A stretch of DNA of 48,586 nt, from the IMG/VR virus record IMGVR_UViG_3300042556_001932, positions 1 to 48,586 of that record; one strand, written 5' to 3'. Origin of the DNA: a virus. Both the position numbers and the translations under genes were made by a program. The notes under the pieces were generated by a model. The model saw only the letters and a program-made list of their open reading frames with translations. It ran no database searches and had not been told where the DNA came from. Shown here piece after piece: positions 1 to 6,846 of this stretch. How positions within the stretch are numbered: the first letter of the stretch is position 1; each line of letters starts with the position of its first letter.

Positions 1-272
1 AGGAGCAGCGGCCTCAACCGCTTCAGGCGCAGCGGCCTGCACCGGGTCAACCCCGGCATTGTCGAGAGTCATCGGGGTTGTTGAATCAAAGGAACGAGAG
101 AGGCACACCGTGTCGGCGCCTTCCGGCACCAATGCGGCATGACCCAGGCGCCAACTGCGAACCAGGTCCGCATCGGCACTGTGAGAGACGACATCCGCAG
201 CCGTGAACAGCGCCCGCACGCTCACAGCGCAGCCGCTGCGTGCCAGCTGCCAGCCCATCTCCGCGCCAGGCG
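1..272. repeat. Terminal redundancy, left copy
   Basis: This segment recurs at 48315-48586 with 266 of 272 bases identical. Differences fall at positions 23, 85, 90, 118, 142 and 145. Both copies lie in the same reading frame of the protease-capsid gene: three changes are silent and three replace an amino acid (E/V, D/E, F/L). This indicates a circular or circularly permuted molecule of about 48,314 bp, assembled from closely related variants. Confidence 0.95.
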
Positions 273-570
273 CATCCTTAAACTGGGCCCTGCCAATGAG
301 CTGTCCGCCATCGAACCGCAACCCGGTCAGACGGCCCGCCATCCGATCAATGCTTGACGCATGGTCAAGCATCACGGGCACAGGCGCCTCACCGAGCTGC
401 ACGGCATCCGGCGAACACCTCAGCACATACCCACCCACGGGATTTTCTGAGGCGATCACCAAATCAATCGTGCGGTCCTCCTCGTTGGCCGAGGCGGGCC
501 GCACGAATGCCGCTCGCTCAATAGTCGAATGGTCGCTCACTGTCATGGATGTCTCCATGACCCGCAACAT
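1..570 (-). CDS. Prohead protease domain (N-terminal part of protease-capsid fusion)
   Basis: This is the 5' part of a gene that continues, through the circular junction, into 46944-48314. The joined frame encodes about 646 residues. The ATG at 570 is chosen because AGGGGGT precedes it by about 6 bases, just after the portal stop; in-frame ATGs at 558 and 546 are alternatives. The domain resembles the HK97-type S78/U35 prohead proteases: VPVMLDH (His about residue 70) fits the catalytic histidine motif and CAVSVRAL (Ser about residue 117) the catalytic serine strand. It should cleave scaffold or capsid N-termini during head maturation. An Ala/Pro-rich linker (about residues 155-200) leads to the capsid domain. 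Its place after the portal gene is the usual one. Confidence 0.85.
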   Translation of the reverse strand, partial: MLRVMETSMTVSDHSTIERAAFVRPASANEEDRTIDLVIASENPVGGYVLRCSPDAVQLGEAPVPVMLDHASSIDRMAGRLTGLRFDGGQLIGRAQFKDAPGAEMGWQLARSGCAVSVRALFTAADVVSHSADADLVRSWRLGHAALVPEGADTVCLSRSFDSTTPMTLDNAGVDPVQAAAPEAVEAAAP

Positions 571-579
571 AGTGACCCC

Positions 580-2127
580 CTACGGCTCTTCCCCTTCCGC
601 GAAGAACTTCTCCAGCGGCGTGTCCACCACCCCCGGCGTCGTGTCCTGGTAGCCCGAACCCTTCGTCAGGATCGCCAGGCTGCCATCCGTGCTCAACGCC
701 AGGCCCCGCTTCCGCGCCGCACTCAGATTTGCCTCCAGCTGCTCCAGTATCTCGTCCGTATAGCTGCCGTACACACTCCGGTGCACATCCTCCAGTGAGC
801 GGAATCCAGCCAACACCTCAGCCACCAACGTCGGCACCTCCTTCGATGGATCCACCATGGCAAGCCGCGGTGGTGTCCAGGTCCAGCGGGTTGGCACCCG
901 CATCCCCGTGGTCTCCCGCAGACTCTGCCCAAACCATCCGCTCACCCGGTTCAGCAGCTGCGGCTCGAGGATCGTCGTGCGCCACTCCTGCACCGCCGCA
1001 TGGAACCCGAGCCGTCCCATCCGGATGCTCGAGTAGTTCACCTCACTGAGGTCCCCGCTCAGCTGCTCATAGGGCACCTCATACGCTGCGGCCACCGCCC
1101 GCAGGTGGTGCTTGTCCACGCTCACATAGTCCCCACTCACTGGCGGCTGAGCGAACCGGATGTCCTTCCCCGGCGGCAGGATCTCCACCGCCCCAGGCTC
1201 CAGCGAATCCACCAGCCCCGCCGCATCCTCGCTCGCCACTGCCTCCGGATCGTTGTCGATCACAAATGCCGTGAAGCAGGCCGCCAGCTTGTCGCTCATC
1301 AGCTTGGCCTCCCGCCGATCCGCCAGGTCCCGCATCGTCAGCAGCGCCGCAAACCCCCACGGAACCCCAATCGCCTGCCCCGGCCGCCGAATCCGATACA
1401 TGTGCACCATCTCCCGCGCCGGCACAAAGTCGCTCCCCACACTCAGCCGCCAATCCGTCTCGCCCGGGTGACCCCTCCGGATCCAATAGCCCTCCAGCCG
1501 CCCCTCGTCGTCGTATTGCTTGCCAAACCGGATCTTCCCCCCGTCATCCTTCGATATGTCCAGCCAGTCCGGCTCCAGCACCTGCAGCTGCAACGGCGCC
1601 AGCCCCTCCAGCAGGTTCTCCTCCCGCAGCCGCTGCCGCACCAGCACACTGCCCCGCACCACCATCGTCTCCCACGCCTGGATCTGCAGCCCGTAGAAGT
1701 TCGTCTGACCGTAAAAATCGCACCGCGTTCCCTCCGCCCATTCCTCCCACATCCGCTGCAACCGCTTCGTCGCCCCAGGGCCCGCCGGTGTGCCCATCAC
1801 CCCATCACCCACCGCACCCTTCACGATCTCCCGCACAGCCTTCAGGCAATACGGCTCGTTGTCCACCAAGTCCTGATGGCGCCCGATCAACCACTGCAGG
1901 CTGGTCTTCAGGTCTGCATTGGGCCCCGCCAGTGTCGTCCACCAGCCCTGCGTCCGACGCGAATGACGCGCCCCATCAAACGCCCGCTCAATGTCGCGCA
2001 CGCTGATCTGCTGAATGCCGCTCACCCCCGTCCCCGTCCCCGTCCCCGTGCCGGTGCCCGCCGGCTCCGTCCAGCGCTTGCCGCCCTTGTAGCCCTTCCC
2101 CTTCCCGCCCTTGCCACCCATGCCCAT
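580..2127 (-). CDS. Portal protein (lambda gpB type)
   Basis: The 515-residue product matches the lambda-type portal family in length and layout. From about residue 40 it has the typical start SVRDIERAFDGARHSRR, followed by a region rich in conserved Trp, Arg and Gly and a C-terminal helical part. The portal dodecamer sits at one capsid vertex, docks terminase and passes DNA. The first 35 residues are unusual: Gly/Lys-rich, then a (Gly-Thr)n tract encoded by CCCCGT hexamers near 2025-2058, which can only expand in frame. The gene starts just after the gpW-like gene and its stop is 10 bases before the protease start. Methionines 1 and 3 are both possible starts. Confidence 0.93.
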   Translation of the reverse strand: MGMGGKGGKGKGYKGGKRWTEPAGTGTGTGTGTGVSGIQQISVRDIERAFDGARHSRRTQGWWTTLAGPNADLKTSLQWLIGRHQDLVDNEPYCLKAVREIVKGAVGDGVMGTPAGPGATKRLQRMWEEWAEGTRCDFYGQTNFYGLQIQAWETMVVRGSVLVRQRLREENLLEGLAPLQLQVLEPDWLDISKDDGGKIRFGKQYDDEGRLEGYWIRRGHPGETDWRLSVGSDFVPAREMVHMYRIRRPGQAIGVPWGFAALLTMRDLADRREAKLMSDKLAACFTAFVIDNDPEAVASEDAAGLVDSLEPGAVEILPPGKDIRFAQPPVSGDYVSVDKHHLRAVAAAYEVPYEQLSGDLSEVNYSSIRMGRLGFHAAVQEWRTTILEPQLLNRVSGWFGQSLRETTGMRVPTRWTWTPPRLAMVDPSKEVPTLVAEVLAGFRSLEDVHRSVYGSYTDEILEQLEANLSAARKRGLALSTDGSLAILTKGSGYQDTTPGVVDTPLEKFFAEGEEP

Positions 2128-2128
2128 C

Positions 2129-2335
2129 TCAGCTCCTCACAAACTGGAAATACTTCCTCTGAACCGGCCGCGTCTGCGCCCCCACCTCCACCTCAGCCGA
2201 CATCTTTCGCTCCATTTGCATCATTTCCGCCAGATCTCGAAACTCCACTCGCCGTCCATCGGGGAACGCCACACTCCGCACCCCCTCAGCCATCGCTGAG
2301 CGCAATGCATCGAGCTGCTCTGTCGTGTACGCCAT
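2129..2335 (-). CDS. Head-tail joining protein, gpW-like
   Basis: A 68-residue protein located between the large terminase and portal, exactly where lambda carries W. It begins MAYTTEQLDALRSAMAEG and has the gpW-like pattern of an N-terminal helix, a short beta hairpin (FPDGRRVEFRD) and a second helix (LAEMMQMERKM). Such proteins plug the portal after packaging and make the tail-binding site. The gene starts 9 bases after the terminase stop. Identity is by position, length and pattern. Confidence 0.8.
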   Translation of the reverse strand: MAYTTEQLDALRSAMAEGVRSVAFPDGRRVEFRDLAEMMQMERKMSAEVEVGAQTRPVQRKYFQFVRS

Positions 2336-2344
2336 TCCCTCAAC

Positions 2345-4264
2345 CTAGGAACCCTTTAGCCAGCTGCCCTTCCGTCTCTTGACGCCATCTGCGTCGCCCA
2401 CCTCCTGGTTCCTCATTGCCTTTCTGTCCGTCTGCCCCGCCGCTTCCCGCGCCATCTGATCCCACATCGTCGCCCGGTTGTACCGGCGTGCCAGCAGCTG
2501 CAGCGCCGCGTAGGCGTACCTGGTGCAGTCCCCACCCTCATCCCTCGAACCTGGCGGCAGGACCCAGTGGTAGGTCGTCTGCCCCTTGTCCCGTCTTGGC
2601 ATCCGCTTCCACGGGAACAGCTCATCCAGGAACTGATCTGTTGCCGCCTCCCCCAAATGCAGATAGCCGGGCCCCACCTGCTCATTCCTCAGCCGGCCCT
2701 GCAAATGGTGCACGCTCGCGTCGTAGCCAACGTGATACAGCAACACCCCACGCCTGGTCACTGCCTGATTCTTTCGGTTCACATCCACCGGGGTTCCCCT
2801 CCCCAGCAAAGGCTTGCCTTTCTGCGGCGCTCCCTTCATCGGCACCCACACCGCTGCCCTGGTGCGGCACCACTCCCTCACCTCCTGCGTCGCAATGCCG
2901 CCATCATCAATGCCGCCCTTCGCCAGCCGCAGCTCCACACCGTCCCGCCGCACCCATGGCGTTGCCGCCAGGTGGTCCAGCTGCGCAAGCGTGTCCGGCT
3001 GCTGAGGGTCGCCATCAATCTCCCAGTGTCCCAGGTGCCACCCCTCCTCACCCTTCCCCCAGCCCCAGATCGTCGCCACCAGCCGCTCTCCCACCGTCCC
3101 GCCGCCGCCCTGCACGTCCACTCCGGCCGTGATCACCAGCACACCCTCCGGCACCGTTCCTGCCACATACCCATTCCCCGCCGCCGTGTTCTGTCGCCGC
3201 TTCGCCAAGCCATCACCCGTCAGCTTCCCGGCCAACGTGTCCTCCCATGGCACACCCAGCACCGTGTTGTGAAACGTCTGCATGGCATCAGGATCCCCAC
3301 GCCTCATCGCCTCCAGCGCCTCCTGGTATTCCCTAACCAAAACCTCCCACTCAGCCGCTGGGCTGTAGCTGTAGCCCGCCCAGATGTGGAAGCTCACCAG
3401 CCCAGGCATTTGGCTCTCTGCCGTTGCTCGCCACTCACCCCGCTCGACCATCCACCGTTTCTTGCTGTGCGGGATCAGCTCCAGACAGTTCTCGCACTCA
3501 TACTGTCCAGCCTCTGGCCCTTCCTTTCGCATCTGCTCCCACCGCAACACCTGAAACGCCTCGCAATGCGGGCAAGGCACGAAGTAACGCCGTTGGTCCC
3601 CTCGCAAGAACCATTCCTCTGTCTTCCCACCCGCAAAGATCGGCGTGCCGCCGAGCCCTATCTTCCGATCCCAGTAGTAGTCCGCCCGGTTCCTGCCCAG
3701 CTTGATTGGATCACCTTCATCCAGCCTGGGATAGGCATCCACCTCATCAAACAGCACCACCTTGCGGCTTTTCCTCCTAAAGCTCCGTCCGCTGGCAGCG
3801 TTCACAATGTCGATCAGACCACCATTTGCCAGCTGCTTCAGAAGAATCGTGTTGCTCGCTGTGTTCCGCGCCTTGCTCTCACAGATCAGCCCCCGCAGCG
3901 CTGGCGTGTCCTCAAACAGCGGCTTGATCTCCTCCTTTGAGTAGCCCTCAGCGTCTTCCTTCACCGGCTGCACGATCATCACCGGGCATGGATCCTGATG
4001 GCTGAAGTACTGCACCACCACCCCGAGGCACTTCGTCCACCCAATACGAGCGCTCTTCATGATCGCCACCGTCTCCACCCTCGAATCCGTAAAGGCATCG
4101 AGGATCTCCCGCTGATACGGCAGCGTCCGCCACCTGCCCCGCTCAGCCGCAGGTCCAGTCATGACCGCAAACTCGTCGGCATACTCACTCAATCGCAGCC
4201 TCGGCGGTGGCTTGAAACCCTTCAGGATCTCCCGCGTGTGCTCGGACACGTCAGCGGTGATCAT
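2345..4264 (-). CDS. Terminase large subunit (lambda gpA family)
   Basis: A 639-residue protein, almost the length of lambda gpA. It carries a gpA-type ATPase signature: the Walker-A-like stretch KSARIGWTK (about residues 70-78) and Walker B VVLFDEVDAY (about 169-178). A zinc-like CPHC and CENC pair (about 235-263) follows. The nuclease region includes GVDVQGGG (about 375-382). It should translocate DNA into the prohead and cut at cos. The start overlaps the small-subunit stop by ATGA. GpA-type enzymes normally belong to cos-packaging phages, which fits the cos-like region upstream of the small subunit. Confidence 0.95.
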   Translation of the reverse strand: MITADVSEHTREILKGFKPPPRLRLSEYADEFAVMTGPAAERGRWRTLPYQREILDAFTDSRVETVAIMKSARIGWTKCLGVVVQYFSHQDPCPVMIVQPVKEDAEGYSKEEIKPLFEDTPALRGLICESKARNTASNTILLKQLANGGLIDIVNAASGRSFRRKSRKVVLFDEVDAYPRLDEGDPIKLGRNRADYYWDRKIGLGGTPIFAGGKTEEWFLRGDQRRYFVPCPHCEAFQVLRWEQMRKEGPEAGQYECENCLELIPHSKKRWMVERGEWRATAESQMPGLVSFHIWAGYSYSPAAEWEVLVREYQEALEAMRRGDPDAMQTFHNTVLGVPWEDTLAGKLTGDGLAKRRQNTAAGNGYVAGTVPEGVLVITAGVDVQGGGGTVGERLVATIWGWGKGEEGWHLGHWEIDGDPQQPDTLAQLDHLAATPWVRRDGVELRLAKGGIDDGGIATQEVREWCRTRAAVWVPMKGAPQKGKPLLGRGTPVDVNRKNQAVTRRGVLLYHVGYDASVHHLQGRLRNEQVGPGYLHLGEAATDQFLDELFPWKRMPRRDKGQTTYHWVLPPGSRDEGGDCTRYAYAALQLLARRYNRATMWDQMAREAAGQTDRKAMRNQEVGDADGVKRRKGSWLKGS

Positions 4265-4788
4265 GCCTTTACCTCCCCAGCTGCCAGCTCATCCAGCGCC
4301 TCACGTTGCAGACCCATTAGTACCTCGATTTCCTCAAGGGTCAGGTGGGGGATCCGCTGTTTGGCCACACTCGGGATCCCCAGCAGCTTCGTCCGGGTGA
4401 TATTCACCGCCGCTGCCCACGCCTGCTGCGCATCCTCCCGCCGCAACAGCTGACCCTCCTTCGTCTTCCGCTCCAGCTCCAGCAGGTTCGCCTTCTCAAA
4501 CTCTGATCGAGCCCGGCTTTCGTTGTAGTTGGGTAGGTCATCCCGAGTCGGTTCGGGTGCCTCCGAGGGCCTGGCCGGCCGTGTTGCGGTGCGTTCCGCC
4601 ATGGGCCTCGGTGAATCCGAACGCTTCCGCGTGATGCTGTTCCACACCTGCTCCAGACGGTCCCGCTCAATCATCGGACCATCTGGGGAGTCCACATGGG
4701 GCAGCTCCCGATTCTTGATCTTGCGGTAGATGCTGCCCCTGCTCTTCAGGCCCAGGAGATCTGCTGCTTCCTTGACAGTGATGAGCAC
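4261..4788 (-). CDS. Terminase small subunit (Nu1-like)
   Basis: A 175-residue protein with an N-terminal winged helix-turn-helix (MLITVKEAADLLGLKSRGSI, residues 1-20, then YRKIKNRELP), a Pro/Arg-rich linker, and a C-terminal helical region (residues 90-175) of the kind that contacts the large subunit. Lambda gpNu1 has the same layout and binds cosB. It directly precedes the large subunit with an ATGA overlap. Repeats that could be its binding sites lie just upstream of its start at 4800-4838. Confidence 0.88.
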   Translation of the reverse strand: MLITVKEAADLLGLKSRGSIYRKIKNRELPHVDSPDGPMIERDRLEQVWNSITRKRSDSPRPMAERTATRPARPSEAPEPTRDDLPNYNESRARSEFEKANLLELERKTKEGQLLRREDAQQAWAAAVNITRTKLLGIPSVAKQRIPHLTLEEIEVLMGLQREALDELAAGEVKA

Positions 4789-5036
4789 TCAGGAGCCGGC
4801 TGTCACATGCCTGTCACATAATAGGGAGCCTGTGACAGGTGTGAATGGGGTGGGGGGATGCTGCAGGGCGCGTCCTGTGTTGTCGCATTGTTGCGAACCG
4901 TTCTCAATAGGAAAAACGGGCGCGCGGTGCACCGCGCCAAGGGGAGCCAGGAAGGACCCATCGACTCAGAAGCGTTGCAGGGTCTGCGTTCTAAGACAAC
5001 CGACCCCTGTTGTTTGAAAGAAATCCCCAGGCGGTT
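4789..5036. other. Probable cos packaging region
   Basis: This 248-bp gap has no convincing gene. Next to the terminase small-subunit start are CTGTCACA at 4800-4807 and 4811-4818 and an inverted TGTGACAG at 4831-4838. Further upstream is a perfect 16-bp GC palindrome, GCGCGGTGCACCGCGC at 4922-4937. In lambda, read toward nu1, the order is cosQ, cosN (a dyad cut site), cosB (repeats bound by gpNu1), then nu1. The same order is seen here on the minus strand. Assigning cosN to the palindrome is an inference. Confidence 0.5.
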
Positions 5037-5636
5037 TTATCTTCCAAACCCCCGGACCATGGCTTCATAAGCGCGGACGGCGCCTTTCTCGAATTGCTCC
5101 CCTGCTCTGGCATTCACTTCGTTCTGGATCTGGTCCCCAAATTTAGAACGACCCAGGAAGATTGAACCAGTTGATGGGCCATGCACAACTTCAATAGCCC
5201 GACGCGGTTTGTTGCGGCCACCGTCTCCACCGTATGAACCACGGGCAGGCTTGAAGGTGAGCTGCTGGCCTTTGCGGGTCGCTTGGATGAAGCCGCCTTT
5301 CACTGTGGTGCGGCCACCACGAAAGATGCCAAGGCTCAATCCACCAGCAACAGCGCGTGGGCTGTACTGCATGCCAGTAGGTGGCCTGCGGCTGAAGTAA
5401 AGGTCCGCTTCATGGTCGATCCCGTTCGATTTGATGAACGGCCCACGCACGTCAGCCTTCACCCGGCCGCTCTTGATGCCATAGCGGGATGAGATGCCCT
5501 TACCGACTGCAGGCGTAACAGATCGCGCCGCGTAGCCCAGGGCCTGCCGTTGAATCTTGCTGAACTCGCGGGGTGATACCAGGCTTTTGATTCGATCGAG
5601 GTCGGAGGTGTCGATTGAAAAGTCGACGCGGGCCAT
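5037..5636 (-). CDS. Minor tail protein Z-like (gpZ family)
   Basis: Start taken at the ATG at 5636 (MARVDFSIDTSDLDRIKSLV), five bases after the stop of the phosphoesterase gene. The roughly 199-residue product resembles phage minor tail protein Z or tail-completion proteins: an N-terminal helix pair, a central Arg-rich stretch with SSRYGIKSGRVKADVRG, and a C-terminal helix containing IQNEVNARAGEQFEKGAVRAYEA. Members act at the head-tail joint or tail completion. Its place before the terminase genes, rather than between head-tail attachment and tail tube genes, is unusual. Confidence 0.7.
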   Translation of the reverse strand: MARVDFSIDTSDLDRIKSLVSPREFSKIQRQALGYAARSVTPAVGKGISSRYGIKSGRVKADVRGPFIKSNGIDHEADLYFSRRPPTGMQYSPRAVAGGLSLGIFRGGRTTVKGGFIQATRKGQQLTFKPARGSYGGDGGRNKPRRAIEVVHGPSTGSIFLGRSKFGDQIQNEVNARAGEQFEKGAVRAYEAMVRGFGR

Positions 5637-5640
5637 GGTT

Positions 5641-6522
5641 TCAGGAAGGCTCCAGTGAGATTTCAACGCCCTGGTCGGAGGGCTTGAGTTTGAGCCAGAC
5701 ACCACCCAAGGATTTTGGCATCACGATCCGCTCAACAGCCCAGCCGGAGCCCTCCTCAAATTCTTCCTTGTAGGTGCCCGTCTGGACGTGCCAGCGCTGG
5801 GCAATGCGCTGCTTCCCGGAGGCGTTCACGCGGTAGCAGGGATGGCTCACGATCGTCCGCTCGTGGTTGTGGCCGTTGACGTAAACGTCCGCCTCCGCCA
5901 CGCTCGTGTAGCGAAGTCCTCCGAGGGTCCCCTTCGTCACGACACCACCCCAGGCGCCATGGTGAAAGAACAGCGCACAGCGCCGCGTGCGTGAGCTCCT
6001 GGAAGCGCCAGGTTGGTGGAACGTGAACCAGATCCACCCTTGGTAGCGCATGTGCTCTACAGGGCTCTTGTAGCGGTCTCTCATGAGGCGCACCACGTTG
6101 CCAAGCGGATCAATCTCCTGGTTGTTGATGACGGCCGTTTCGTGGTTGCCGTCGGACATCATCAGGACGGTGCTGGAGAACGGCGCCAGCCACTCGGCCG
6201 TTTCGGAGAACACCAGATCGAAGTAGTTGGAGCCGAGATGCTCAGGCCGGATGCTGGACTTGCTGCCCCTGCGGTCGCGGCGGCCCTGCATGAGGCACAT
6301 CACGTCCCCAAAGAGGAGGGCGTGCCCCCCTCGGCCTTGAACCTGCTTGAGGTGCTTGCGAAACAGCTCCCGGTCGCAATGTGGATTGTCCAGGTGGATG
6401 TCTGAGGCGAGGAGGAACTCGTGGGTTCGCTCGGTCGTGTAGGGGATTCGGATTTCCAGGAGCTCTGGGCTGCGCCTGATTAGGTCCAGGGATGGAGCAG
6501 CCACCAGGGAAGAGCGCAACAA
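5641..6522 (-). CDS. Calcineurin-like metallophosphoesterase
   Basis: The 293-residue frame holds all blocks of the calcineurin-like phosphoesterase fold in order: DIHLD (about residues 41-45), GDVM (about 73), GNHE (about 126), HHG and the final GHNHE. These supply metal ligands for a two-metal phosphoesterase. Substrate is unknown; related phage proteins are predicted nucleases or phosphatases. The first in-frame start is TTG at 6522; GTG at 6504 is an alternative, so the N-terminus is uncertain. It sits between the iteron region and the gpZ-like gene in the leftward operon. Confidence 0.88.
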   Translation of the reverse strand: MLRSSLVAAPSLDLIRRSPELLEIRIPYTTERTHEFLLASDIHLDNPHCDRELFRKHLKQVQGRGGHALLFGDVMCLMQGRRDRRGSKSSIRPEHLGSNYFDLVFSETAEWLAPFSSTVLMMSDGNHETAVINNQEIDPLGNVVRLMRDRYKSPVEHMRYQGWIWFTFHQPGASRSSRTRRCALFFHHGAWGGVVTKGTLGGLRYTSVAEADVYVNGHNHERTIVSHPCYRVNASGKQRIAQRWHVQTGTYKEEFEEGSGWAVERIVMPKSLGGVWLKLKPSDQGVEISLEPS

Positions 6523-6540
6523 AGCTCAAGGCTCAACCTA

Positions 6541-6846
6541 TGGAAATTTCCAACCTTTCCAACTTTCCAACCTTACCAACCGTTTCCTAAAACCCCTTAC
6601 GTGTCCCCTCTACCCCCTCTCCCTCTCTTATTACCTTTCCTTCCTTTTAGGTTGGATAGGTTGGATAGGTAGGATAAAGGCAGGCGCTGCAAGGGATCTG
6701 GGGTTACCAACCTCCCGTAAAAGGTTGGAAACCCAGGGCCTGAGGTTGGAAAGATCAGCCCGCGATGGGGTGATAGGTCCAGCGGAGACGGCCGTTGACA
6801 AGCTGGCGCCGCTTCTGATGGCCAAGTTCCCGGAGTAGGTTGGAAA
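6541..6846. repeat. Iteron cluster, probable replication origin
   Basis: Mostly gene-free (6523-6754) and rich in variants of GGTTGGAAA. Four tandem copies read as the complement (TTTCCAACC at 6547, TTTCCAAC at 6556, TTTCCAACC at 6564, TTACCAACC at 6573). Three tandem nonamers AGGTTGGAT/AGGTTGGAT/AGGTAGGAT fill 6649-6675. A near-palindrome GGTTACCAACC is at 6702, and AGGTTGGAAA is at 6722, 6743 and 6837, the last inside the primase gene. A pyrimidine-rich, AT-richer stretch (6582-6648) separates the groups. Iterons beside an initiator or primase gene are the usual form of phage origins; function here is inferred. Confidence 0.55.

Noticed and set aside
1000-3940. Long plus-strand frames (460 and 457 codons) opposite portal and terminase
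   Set aside because: Both are rich in Arg, Pro, His and Leu with no recognisable fold, and lie wholly antisense to well-identified packaging genes.
4730-5070. Plus-strand frames of 70-95 codons near the terminase small-subunit start
   Set aside because: They cross the cos-like repeats and palindrome, have no homology-like pattern, and run against the operon.
6541-6846. CRISPR-like array in the iteron region
   Set aside because: Units are 8-10 bp, tandem or irregularly spaced and in both orientations; no spacers or cas genes.
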